This document shows positions 8,515-18,900 of a DNA stretch of 24,906 nt, in pieces. How positions within the stretch are numbered: the first letter of the stretch is position 1; each line of letters begins with the position of its first letter. The stretch covers positions 1-24,906 of the IMG/VR virus record IMGVR_UViG_3300023116_000328; one strand, written 5' to 3'. This stretch comes from a virus. The notes under the pieces were generated by a model. That model had not been told where the DNA came from. It was given only the letters and a program-made list of their open reading frames with translations, and did no database searches. The position numbers were made by a program, and so were the translations under genes.

Positions 8515-11500
8515 TTACCTCTTGATTACGGTAGTTACTACAGTGATATCAACATTGTTACCATTAATCAATCCAGAATCTAAAGTATAGGTAACACGAA
8601 CTTTACTTGAAGAATCGAAATCAAATGTGGTCCCAACAAGTTCTTGACCAGTTTTTACATTACCAATCTCTGTACGGTATATATCCGTACCATCATCAAT
8701 AACAGTAAATTGGATAAACTCTTTGTCTCCACTTGCTTGATTGTGAGCAACAAGTTCTACTTGAGCACACTCAGCAACGGCAGGATCATACAATATAACA
8801 GAACTGACATCTGAAGTTCCTTTGACAAGTGTGACTTTGCTTGTATGAGTCTTAATATGAGATAGTTCTAGTTTAGATAGGTCTTCATTTAAGATTTCAA
8901 TTGCTTGATAATTTCCAAGTCCAAATGAGGTGTTGAAGAAAATCTTGCCAGTATTTGTTAGTCTGATTAATGTATCTGTGTTTAGACCAGATGAAAGACC
9001 AATATCAAAATTATTTTTTGAGGAGAATAAGAAAGTTTCGGTAGCTGAAGTGTTCAATAATGTTGTGTCTTGTGATCCAAACGTAATAGTATCAGCAACA
9101 AAATTGAAAGCATTGCTAGTTTCAGACTCTAAAGTATCAATGTAATTGAATACTAATTTTTGATCGTTAAGTCTTAACGTTTCATTATTGGCATTTTTGA
9201 AGTATAAAGTATCTTCATCAGCACCAGGAGCAGTTTCTGCTTGGATGAGAGTATCTTGGTCAATATCTTTAACACCACCAAGACCTCCCCATTGACTACC
9301 ATTAAATCCTTCAAATTGAGAATCTGTAGTATTGTATCTTACAGATCCTTGTTCTGGATTTCCTTTGGAGTTTGAGTCTCCAACAGGCAATACAAGCGAT
9401 GTAACAGATTCAATCTTAACTTTCTGTAATCCGTTTGGTTGAATTAATAGATCATTAATATCAGTAGAAATTTTATTTCCAGCAAATCTCAAATCGCCAT
9501 TAACAACCAAAGGAATTGGTTCTGTTGGTCCAATTCTAAATTCTTCAACTTCAGCAATTACTAGTGGAGCAACAGCAAGAGAATACCACCGTAAAGTAGC
9601 GGAACCATTGGTAAATGAATCTCCACTAGTATCTCCTGGAGGAGATCCAGGACCAGCAGATACACCACTTACAGTTACTTCATATAAGTTTAGACCTTCT
9701 TTGACATATGTTCCAGCAGTTAAAGGAGCATTAGCAATCCATTTACTAAATTCAGGAATACCTTGCTTTGTGGATTTAATGTCTTTGACAGTATTAAAAT
9801 CTAAGAAATTTCTATCTAATTTTAATGTGTAGTTACCATCATTTCTGAACCATAAAGTATCGTCATCATCACCAACATTTAATTCGGCAAGAATTGTAGT
9901 GTCCCCATCCAGGTCACGTACACCACCAAGAGAAGACCAAGAACCATTTAAGGAACTATATCCTTCATACTGATTTGTTTCACTGTTGAATCTAACTTGC
10001 CCACTTTCTTGTACTTGTGGTCTTTGACTTGTATCTCCAACAGGTAGAGTCAAAGCAGTGACTTGATCTACTTTAGCTACCTTTCCAAATCCAGGTTGTA
10101 AAATTAAATCATTAGTAGCATTGGTAGCAATGGTGTTGTTTGTAATAGTAGTAACATCATTGACGTTCAATACTGTTGATGTCTTAATATCTCCAGTAGA
10201 TGTAATGCTATTATTAGCAGAATTTAAAACAATGTCACCTACTTTAAAATTAACAGCAGTGACATCAACATCACCAGATGATGCTAAAGACAAATTAGAA
10301 CCAGATGTTGCTGTGATATTAGTAGCAACTACATCCGTAGCATTAATAAGAGCAGTGTCTATTTTAGTTTCTGCTGTGAGGTCTTTAATAGAACCTGTTT
10401 CAGAAGCAATGTCGGTAGAATTTATTGTTCCAGTGCTTACATCAAAAGAAATGGTGTCGTCAATAGCAACACTAATAATAGTTAGTTCAAACCCATCGCC
10501 AAAAACTTTGGGGTTATTTGGATCTGGATCGTGTGATCCTCCCATGCCGTCATGATTAGGGCAGTAGTAATATAAAGGATCTGGAGTTGAAGCTGTAATT
10601 TCTAGAATAGATCCATCAGAAGTAGAAGTGAGACCATCAGTAAATGGAGCACCACTAAAACTTAAAGTTGTCCCTACACCACTTGTAGTGGGAACTTCCG
10701 ACAACGTAACAACACTTCCTGTAACATCTTGAACAGTAGTGCCAATATTAACACCACCATCTCCATCAGTAACAGATACCACCATGCCTACAAGAATACC
10801 AGTAGGATCTGATACAGTAATTGTAGTTGAAGCAACATCTAAATCTGCTGTCACCCCAGAGACTAGATTTCTACTTCCATCTGGATGACTAGAGAATGAT
10901 AGTGGGTGTGTACCAAATGAACCATCAGTTTGTTGGAATTGATACTTACTACCAATATAAAGAGTAAGTGTTGGTGTTAAAGTTTGATTTTCTTCATCAA
11001 ATCCAGCGTAATATCTATTTGCTGGGATAGATTCATCAGATGTATATACTGTGCCTCCAGCATTCACAGAGAACTGAGTGCCCTGACCTAACTGCTCGGC
11101 ACTAGAAGCAATAAAAGTAGTACCATTAATAACTTCAATAACTTCTAAATCTGGACCATATGATGCTGGAGTTCCTGCTTCGGCATCTGGTGGCGTATAT
11201 GTATTAACGTTATCACCGACAGAAACATTAACGTTTCCTGTAGCAGTAACTTGCTGTCCCTCAAATACGGATACAAATACTGGAATTGGATTTGTTAGAT
11301 CAGCAGCATTAACTGCTAATACATCACCAGCATCGTATCCATTTCCTTCGTTATTTACTAAAGCACTTGTAACAACACCAACAGCATCAATTAAAAAATT
11401 AAATCCCGATCCCGTGCCATATGGGGGATCAATTGTAAAAGTTACATTACTTGCTGCAGTTGTACTATCTGGTACAATACTAATTTCATTTAAGTCAATA

Positions 11501-12744
11501 TCGACACCAGTAACTTCTCCAGTATATCCACCACCACTAATAGAAGATCCTAAAATAATAGTTGATACATCTCCAGATAAAGCAATGCTACTAAGAGATG
11601 AACTAGAAAAATCTAAAACAACAGCACCAGAGGCTGCTGGGGCAGCAGATAATACTAGAGTTGTGGAATTTGTGACGCTAGCAACAGTTGTATCATCGGC
11701 AAGTTGACCATCCCCAGATACCTGAAGAACATCCATACCAGCAATAATACCAGCAGTAGAAGCAACTGTAATACTTGTTCCTGCTCCTAAAGTAGTAGAC
11801 ACTCCAGATACAGTACCACCAAGATCTCCAGTAAAGGTTTGAGATCCTGGAGTAGTTAGGTTATCTCCAACAGCATGTCCGTCGCCTTTAGTTACAAATT
11901 CTACTGTTGTTGTATCAATAGTATTTGGATTGTTACTGATAGCAATAGTGGCACCAGCTCCACCACTTTGTACTTCTTCCTGAAGATCTTCGTCAAAATA
12001 AAGTAACTCAGAATTTGGAACGCTAAAAGTATCTCCTGCTAAATGGTATAGACCCTCATTTTCTACAGTAATAGAAGTTAACTGTCCGCCAGTAAATTCT
12101 AGGGTAAGTTGCTGTTCTTGACCACTCCCACTAGATACTACATTGATACTGCTATAAACACCATCAGTATATCCAGAACCACCACTTTGAATTACAAATA
12201 CTGGAGTTCCTGTAGTAAAGTTTGCAGTTACTCCCGATCCAGCACCATCAGAAACCAATGGAATGGAACTATAACTTCCTGTTAGATAATTACTACCAGC
12301 AGATGTTATATCACCGCCAAAAGATTCTACAACTAAATTTACAGAACCATTAGATCCAGAACCACCAATTACATTGACATCACTAAAATTGCCAACATCA
12401 TAATTTTGTCCAGCGTTCGTAATAGAAAAACCAGCCGACGTTAATGTTTTCTTTCTTACATATAAATCTTGAAACGTATAAAATGCTTCCGTTTCAAGTC
12501 TGATTAAATCTTTACCATCAGATACAAAAGAAATCTGTGAATTGTCTGGTTTGTATAAACCTAATGTAGAATCACTAATAAAAGAAAGAGAAGGAACTTC
12601 TTTTGTACCATCACCCAATTTCAAATTACCAGTTTGGAGATCACTTCCGCCAGCGGAAATGTTCGATAGGATATCTCCAATCTGGTTAATCTTTTGCCTT
12701 TGAACCTCAAAGGTATCTGTTCTGGCGACGTTAATTGCTGGCAT
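8515..12744 (-). CDS. 1409-aa fibre-like virion protein with embedded cupredoxin-like motif
   Basis: The N-terminus (MPAINVARTDTFEVQRQKIN) resembles the short oligomerising starts of phage tail-fibre proteins. Residues about 50-250 and 460-500 hold GSGYT/GNGYD-type beta modules. Two GM-V modules lie at about 306-382 and 628-695. A cupredoxin-like region (about 584-740) carries His613 and C728-x2-H731-x2-M734. Two similar LPVGD...LGGV...DTL(W/Y)F units lie at about 895-988 and 1112-1206. The C-terminal 120 residues (VELVAHNQASGDKEFIQFTV... TEIGNVKTGQ...) resemble in pattern the receptor or attachment domains ending phage fibre proteins such as T4 gp9; this is a weak, visual match. The start overlaps the 66-aa gene by 14 nt, which suggests translational coupling, and a CATAAATA motif lies 54 nt upstream. 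It probably forms part of the baseplate periphery or a fibre. Confidence 0.9.
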   Translation of the reverse strand: MPAINVARTDTFEVQRQKINQIGDILSNISAGGSDLQTGNLKLGDGTKEVPSLSFISDSTLGLYKPDNSQISFVSDGKDLIRLETEAFYTFQDLYVRKKTLTSAGFSITNAGQNYDVGNFSDVNVIGGSGSNGSVNLVVESFGGDITSAGSNYLTGSYSSIPLVSDGAGSGVTANFTTGTPVFVIQSGGSGYTDGVYSSINVVSSGSGQEQQLTLEFTGGQLTSITVENEGLYHLAGDTFSVPNSELLYFDEDLQEEVQSGGAGATIAISNNPNTIDTTTVEFVTKGDGHAVGDNLTTPGSQTFTGDLGGTVSGVSTTLGAGTSITVASTAGIIAGMDVLQVSGDGQLADDTTVASVTNSTTLVLSAAPAASGAVVLDFSSSSLSSIALSGDVSTIILGSSISGGGYTGEVTGVDIDLNEISIVPDSTTAASNVTFTIDPPYGTGSGFNFLIDAVGVVTSALVNNEGNGYDAGDVLAVNAADLTNPIPVFVSVFEGQQVTATGNVNVSVGDNVNTYTPPDAEAGTPASYGPDLEVIEVINGTTFIASSAEQLGQGTQFSVNAGGTVYTSDESIPANRYYAGFDEENQTLTPTLTLYIGSKYQFQQTDGSFGTHPLSFSSHPDGSRNLVSGVTADLDVASTTITVSDPTGILVGMVVSVTDGDGGVNIGTTVQDVTGSVVTLSEVPTTSGVGTTLSFSGAPFTDGLTSTSDGSILEITASTPDPLYYYCPNHDGMGGSHDPDPNNPKVFGDGFELTIISVAIDDTISFDVSTGTINSTDIASETGSIKDLTAETKIDTALINATDVVATNITATSGSNLSLASSGDVDVTAVNFKVGDIVLNSANNSITSTGDIKTSTVLNVNDVTTITNNTIATNATNDLILQPGFGKVAKVDQVTALTLPVGDTSQRPQVQESGQVRFNSETNQYEGYSSLNGSWSSLGGVRDLDGDTTILAELNVGDDDDTLWFRNDGNYTLKLDRNFLDFNTVKDIKSTKQGIPEFSKWIANAPLTAGTYVKEGLNLYEVTVSGVSAGPGSPPGDTSGDSFTNGSATLRWYSLAVAPLVIAEVEEFRIGPTEPIPLVVNGDLRFAGNKISTDINDLLIQPNGLQKVKIESVTSLVLPVGDSNSKGNPEQGSVRYNTTDSQFEGFNGSQWGGLGGVKDIDQDTLIQAETAPGADEDTLYFKNANNETLRLNDQKLVFNYIDTLESETSNAFNFVADTITFGSQDTTLLNTSATETFLFSSKNNFDIGLSSGLNTDTLIRLTNTGKIFFNTSFGLGNYQAIEILNEDLSKLELSHIKTHTSKVTLVKGTSDVSSVILYDPAVAECAQVELVAHNQASGDKEFIQFTVIDDGTDIYRTEIGNVKTGQELVGTTFDFDSSSKVRVTYTLDSGLINGNNVDITVVTTVIKR
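9126..10062 (-). repeat. Internal duplication of an LPVGD/LGGV fibre unit
   Basis: Two related segments of the 1409-aa protein align along their length. Copy 1 (about 9783-10062) has TLPVGD, GQVRFNSETNQYEGY, WSSLGGVRDLDGDT, DDDTLWFRNDGNYTLKL and FLDFN. Copy 2 (about 9126-9410) has VLPVGD, GSVRYNTTDSQFEGF, WGGLGGVKDIDQDT, DEDTLYFKNANNETLRL and LVFN. The VR(F/Y)N...(Y/F)EG(Y/F)...W..LGGV core is common in phage fibre proteins (recalled). The copies are about 220 codons apart, with a unique segment between them. Confidence 0.85.
10535..11000 (-). other. Cupredoxin-like region split by an inserted GM-V module
   Basis: Residues about 584-740 of the 1409-aa protein contain LTLYIGSKYQFQQ, then THPLSFSSHPDG (His613, His620), and finally LYYYCPNHDGMGG (Cys728, His731, Met734). 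The C-x2-H-x2-M spacing equals that of amicyanin type I copper sites, and one upstream histidine is also expected in such sites. Between the two halves (about 628-695) lies a GM-V module similar to another copy in the same protein. I recall uninterrupted HP(L/F)...YYYCxxHxGMGG domains in other marine phage virion proteins. Copper binding is inferred only. Confidence 0.6.
11600..11825 (-). repeat. GM-V module, copy 1 (copy 2 at about 10645-10857)
   Basis: This segment encodes TSITVASTAGIIAGMDV followed by SGDGQL, TTVASVT, LVLSAAPAASG and a final VLDFS strand. The segment at about 10645-10857 encodes the matching series TTITVSDPTGILVGMVV, DGDGGV, TTVQDVT, VTLSEVPTTSG and LSFS. The two are clearly copies of one beta module about 60-70 residues long that is frequent in phage fibres (recalled). 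Copy 1 stands free in the shaft, while copy 2 interrupts the cupredoxin-like region. Confidence 0.8.
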
Positions 12745-12931
12745 TTCTTACGATCTCTCTAAGAAGTAGTTTGATTTCAGATAGTTCTTCCTTCAAAGTA
12801 TTTATGTCATGAAGAGCATTGGTCATTGTATGAGAAAGGTTGTTACGAGAAGGTTTATCTGTATTGATAATAGCTCCCGTATCAAGGTCACGAACCAAGT
12901 TATCGTGACCTTCTACTTTTAAGTATTTCAT
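12731..12931 (-). CDS. 66-aa coiled-coil protein, conserved small cyanophage-type protein
   Basis: The ATG shares its A with the TAA stop of the 2690-aa gene (TAATG), a typical stop-restart coupling, and no strong ribosome site is seen. The 3' end overlaps the 1409-aa start by 14 nt. The N-terminal half reads MKYLKVEGHDNLVRDLDTGA, a pattern I recall in small proteins of T4-like cyanophages. The C-terminal half (about 38-62) has leucine/isoleucine heptads (INTLKEELSEIKLLLREIV) predicting a coiled coil. Both overlaps suggest it is made in proportion to its large neighbours. It could be a small virion component or an assembly chaperone; function is unknown. Confidence 0.85.
   Translation of the reverse strand: MKYLKVEGHDNLVRDLDTGAIINTDKPSRNNLSHTMTNALHDINTLKEELSEIKLLLREIVRNASN
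12799..12806 (-). promoter_or_regulatory. CATAAATA late-promoter-like motif inside the 66-aa gene
   Basis: CATAAATA (NATAAATA type) lies on the coding strand 54 nt before the ATG of the 1409-aa gene. It is within coding sequence (codons for H-D-I-N-T), so chance occurrence in AT-rich DNA cannot be excluded. Confidence 0.35.
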
Positions 12932-15900
12932 TAGTATGAAGCAACTGCTCGTAGGTCTTGTACTTTAGGAACATATGCTGGGTTTTCAGATTTCATAATA
13001 ATCTTGACAGCAAATGAACTGAAATCTGGAAGATCTGAAGCACTATATGTTAGTTCTTGATAATCTTCTTGTTTTTCAAATTGACCAGAGATTGAATTTG
13101 CTGGAGTAGCAATAACATCAAAATCTGGATTGCCATCTTTATTGAAAGGAATCCAATTAGTATCTTCAAAATTGATAGAACTCGAAGCTTCTTTAATTTT
13201 GTAATATACTTTGACATTCTCAATATCAGGAAGGTTAACTGTAGTTTTAACCGTAATAGAACTGCCAGGATTGTTAATAGAAACTTCCTTAGTAACGTAT
13301 TTGGCAATAGCAGAACTATTAGAAGAATCTGTTTCTGGTACATAATCAATACCAGTATCAAATGTCATTGTAGCAATCTCTAGGAATGATTCTGTTCCAG
13401 CAGTTGTCTTGATAACATCACCTTTTCTAAAGATATCTGCCTGCTGACTAGTTGAAGAAGCTAACCTTACATAAGCAGTATCTTCTGTGTTGCTGGCAGT
13501 GTAGTTGTTATTAATGGGAGCAAAAGCATTCTCAACCACAAGAATATTTTCTTCTGGATCCCACAGAACAATTTTGCCATTGATCTTGTTGTTGTAATCC
13601 GTATCAGTATCAAAAGGATAATAAGCAATTAAGTTAGATCCAACACTAAAGTTAAATGTAATTCTAGAAATGTTTCCAACTTGTAAACTGACATCACCAA
13701 CAGTCTCACCTGAGGTGTTGATCAACGTTAATGACTCACTTGCCTGGAATTCTGTTTGTGTTCTCAATCTTATACGAGCAGTTCCATTTTCGTATGATAC
13801 GACATATCCTTCTGCTTTAGAATTTTGTCCAACAATAACAGTTCCTGCTACAAATTGATCGGAGTTGTCACCAGAAACAGCTACAGTGATATCAAACAGT
13901 GGTAAGAAAGTTAGAATTTGATTTCTCTTACCATAACGATTCTCATAACCAGTGGCATTTTCTACACGGTTTGATGCTGTCTTGACAGAAGCAGTTCTAA
14001 GATCGACGATTGGGGAAACAGCAGAGTTTGTTGACTTAAGTCTCAACTTATACTTAAGACTGTCTTTAATGCCATTGGTAATAGAGTTAATGTCCGAAGC
14101 AACAATCTTCTGATTAATAAAGAAATGCTCTTCATTTAAGAAAGTTTGTTCATAGTCGGTTATAGAATAAGAATCGTAATTTGTTACACTGGCATCCGTT
14201 GGAATAACGTTAGTTGTTGAAACAAATGTATCAATCTTAGTTCCCTCTAGTTCTAAGTGAGGAATCTGAGCATAAAGTCTTTCATACTTTCTGTTGAAAG
14301 AAGCAATAACCTTATCTCCGCCACCAAGTACGCTAGAACCAGCTGGGTTTGGAGAAACAATGTTATAGAAATCTAAACCAGAGTTAGAAACTTTAAACAA
14401 TCTTCCATTCAGAGTAGCACTTGAGATACCACCAACGTCTTGTGTATTAGCAAAGAACACATACGAATTGCCACTATCTTCAAATCCATTGTTTCTATGA
14501 TTTACTTTAATAATAGAATTATTATTTTTGAAGAGTGGTGATGTGGCATTAGATGGAGATCTAACACTGGTTTCGAAAGGAGAAATGTCTAGCAATTCAT
14601 AACCTAAAGAATCATTAGTAAGTTCTAGATTTCCTTCAGTAGCAATATCAAAATTAGCACGATATAGAACAAACTTCAAATCTTCGAACAAGTCTTCTGT
14701 CCAGTTATCTGTATTTTGTGACTTATAAACAGAACCAAGTAAAGGTTGTGTAGTAACTACATTGCTGGTAGCAATTTCAATTTCTCCCAACTTAGATGCC
14801 CAGAGAGCATAATCCAAAGAATCAGTCTCTACTACTAAAGCATATTCGGTATTGTTCTGTAGATAAACTGGGTGCTTAAACTTGAAGTTGGTTGGTGTAG
14901 TTGATTCAATATCACCTTCGAAGTCTGTAGCAATACCCATGCTAACAGCAGGTGTATCAATTTCAATGAATGATTGAATGATAGCACCAGCAGCACCAGT
15001 TCCTACACCTTTGATAACAACTGATGGAGCTTCAGTATAACCACGACCAGATAGAGAAATTTCAGCATTGTAAACCTTGCCATCAGAAACACCAACGCTG
15101 GCAGTAGCAGAAGAACCACCTGGAAGTTGTGGACTTTCAATTGTTAACGAAGCGGTTTCGTAATTGTCGCCAGTGTCGAGAACTTTTAATCTCGTAACCT
15201 TACCAGAATCTTTAGCAATAAAAATTCCTAAAGTGGTATTATTCTTAGCATTGTAACTAACAATAGAAGGAATTGATAGTGATTCGTTTGGAACAAATGC
15301 TGTTCCATTATGATTGCTTAGAACCAAAGTGTAAACTTGTTCTTTGTTTAACTCAAATGTAGTGCTTGACTCATCACCAACCTCTACGTTATTAGCGTCC
15401 AGTACCTTCAAAATAGGTCCAGAAGCGTTAGAACTAGTTCCAGATACATATTCACCCTTACCAATAGTTACCGTCTCTTTCTCGCCCGTTACATACACTT
15501 TTAAATATGTTTCTGGATTAAGAGACACTTGTGTGCCAGGGATAATATTCTTTCCTGGTTTACCAGAAACGACATCGGTCAAATATGCTCTTAAAGGAAC
15601 GGAAGAACTCTTTTTCTGGAAGAAGAGATCTACACCAGTTGTCATCATACCAAGTGGGAAATTCTCAACCTTGAATGTTTGAGCAAGAGGATTTGGTTTG
15701 ATTGGGTTGTCGGTATTGCTATCAACTAATTGTACACCCTCATTTGATTTGAAGAATGCTGCTTGTGTAGATGTAATACTTGGAGGATTGTTTGGAAGAG
15801 CTCCAGTAGCATAGAACTGAACTTCGGCATATGTATCAGCAGATGCTTTATCTTGATTTTGATCACTTGATGTAAATCTGATGGTCTTAACGCCAGTTGT

Positions 15901-18900
15901 AAATCTAACCTCTTCAGAACCTTCACTGTATGAAACTGTATCAACGTTACCAGTCCATCTGGTATTTGGAGTTGGTTTTAGACCTGCTGGAACTATAATG
16001 ATACCACTGAGATTACCATTAGAATCTGTTACAAGTTCAGATCCAAATGAAGTTAAAGAGTTTCCAGCAATACCAGTAAATCTCGTATCAGGAACTACCC
16101 ATCCATTAATATCACGACCTTCCATGAAGACGTATACTCTGGTATTAGGCTTCAGACGATTGACAACAAACTTAATTGGAATTGATCTAGCAAAGAACGT
16201 TACAGAACTAGCAATTTTCTTATTACCAACCTGCCTTGAAGATTGTCCCTTTCCAAGTTCATTATTCTGTGGACTGGTGTTAGAAGAACTAGCAACACTG
16301 GCAGTTTGTACTGAAGATTCTAAATCTTCACTGTTGACATTTGCTAGAGATTCAATTGGCAAGAATGCCTGATCAGTACCACACCAGTTTACAATGAATG
16401 AATTGTAAATACTAGAATAAGCATCAGCAAGATATTCTTCTTTTGCTAAGTAAATAGAATTTAGTTTAGTATTAGAATCAGAAACAAGAGGAGCGACGGA
16501 TTGATCATACCAAGAATCTTGTTGTGGAGTAATCACTGACTCGCCAACATATTGAATGACAACAAATGGATTTGGATTAATAGTTTTAGTAGCATTTTTG
16601 TTGCCCAAAACTTCTACTTCAGTGTATGGCAGAGAAACAACTCCATTCTTAATTGTGTAACCAGCAACTTGTCTTTGGTCATCTCTTGTGTTGATTTCTC
16701 TAAGACTTAAGCTATCTTCCTTAGATTGTGGTCTAAGAACAGATTGCTGAGTGTCAATAGCACACTTGTAATCAACTGATTTAAGATTTCCAACTCTATG
16801 TGCTTCGAAGTTATCTACAAGGAATCCACTCTTAAATCTTTCTAGACCAAGATCATCCTTGATTTGCATGTTCTGTGTTTGCTGCTCTAGAATGCTTAGA
16901 GTAGTGTAGTATTCAAGACGTTCGATACGTTTCTCTAACTTACCAATGTCCTTCATAGTATAACGCTTGTTATCGACAGGGATAACTCTTACATCTTTGC
17001 TGCTGTTAGTATAAGCAGGGATATGTAGATAGCAAAGAGAAATAGCATCATCAATTGGTTCTGGTTTGGATGGGTTGAGAGAAGAGTTGCCTTTCTTGAC
17101 AACAAAATCTCCTTGCTTGGTAAGGAACAATCCATCAATACGATCAAGATACTGCTTCTCACTAAATGACATAGTAAAGATTAGATTTGTATCTGGAGCA
17201 GGAGTAGCAGAAGGAATGCCGCCATTACCAGTAAAGCTAATATAGTCGGTAGAATCGAATAGAGAAACAATTGAGTTATCTTGGAAACCAGTAATTGTAG
17301 TGTTATTGTCTACCTTTGGTCTAAAGTCAATACAATCTCTAAGTGCTACTAAACCATTTGCTTCTGAGTTAAACAAAGGAATTTCTTCCGCTGTAACACC
17401 AGCTTCGTGTACATAAGAATCAACGGTAGAGAAATCTCCAGCAGAATGGTTGAAGTAATCAAAAGCAATAATTAACTGACCTGTAGGAGCATCAAATCCA
17501 GGTTTTAGAATAATTCTAGAAACATCATAATAAGTGTCACGCTGACCATTGTCAAAACTAAACTTGTATGTAACGTCTGTTCCACTAATCAAATTACCAG
17601 ATCTATCTACTGATGGTGGATTAGTTACCGTTCCTTCGTAAATATACTTTAATTTAAATACATCAGAATATGAGAACGTTTCAATAATATCAGAATCATA
17701 ATCTTGACCTCTAATAGGAATTACACGGTCACCACTTGAAACGACAACAACTCTCTTATTTCTGACTACAGTTTTTAATCTAGGACGTGCTTTGTCGATC
17801 TCTACCGTAGCGGTTAATTTGAGAGTTGGATAGTTGCCATCAAGGATGGTTCCAAAGTAATTCTGTGGTAGTCCTTCAATTGCCAAAGCGCCAGCTGTAA
17901 CTGTGCTAGCAGTAACTTGAGAATCTGTAATAGTGACGTATCTTGGATCAATATAAACAATATCACCATTTTCTACAACTGTAGAAGATCCTTTATCTAG
18001 TACAGTAATGATAAAGTTTTGTTCAGTAAATCCAACAAACTTTTGTGTACCAACTGGCAATTGAGCGGTGAAAGTTAGTAATCCACCAGCAGCAGAAAGT
18101 TCAGTTACAAAATCTTTTCTGATGTAATACTTGAACTTAGTATCGCTGGTATCACTAACTAAAGAAGCGACTTGCTTACTTCCTGTTGGGAACACCAATG
18201 AAGATGAAGAGTTAGCAATTCTTGGACGTAATTTAATAATAGTAGCATTTACAACATCTGCTGGTAGAGAATAATCGAGATAAATTCTTGATTTATCAAT
18301 ACCAGAAGGTTCGGTAACATATTGTACAACTGTTCTGATTACGTTGTTATCAGCATCGGTAAACTGAATAATGTCTCCCTGAATTAATCCAGTTAAGTTA
18401 GCACCAAATCCATTACACTCAAGATATTTTCCTCCCTCAGATCCAAAGAAACTAAAGTCACTAATTTGAGTGTATGTAGCATAAGATGAAGATGATACAT
18501 CAATATCTGCTGTAAAAGTATAGTTATTGTATACCGAAGCAAATGACTTCACATTTTGAGGCGTGTAAGTCAGAACAGTATCTCTAAACAATACAGGAAC
18601 AATAATAGCAGGGGTAGCATTATCATCATCTCCAGTTAATGTAACTACAGGTGGTGAAAAATACTCAATATTACGAACTTTTTGATCTAAAATTACAGCA
18701 GATACAATTGCTGTTCCACTGGAGTTGTAAGACAAGTCGATCTTAGATTGATCATACTCAGCACCATTAATGAACATGTTCTCAGAACCATCATAATTAG
18801 CACCTCGTTTGGTAACAACAAAGTGTGACAGAGTGTTGTTCTTAGCAATTTTAATAGTATTGTTTGCTTCATCAATAATGGTTTCGCCAGAAATAAACTG

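Noticed and set aside
10535-11000. A host-derived plastocyanin (auxiliary metabolic gene)
   Set aside because: The motif is embedded in a long virion-type frame with no own start, signal peptide or complete plastocyanin sequence.
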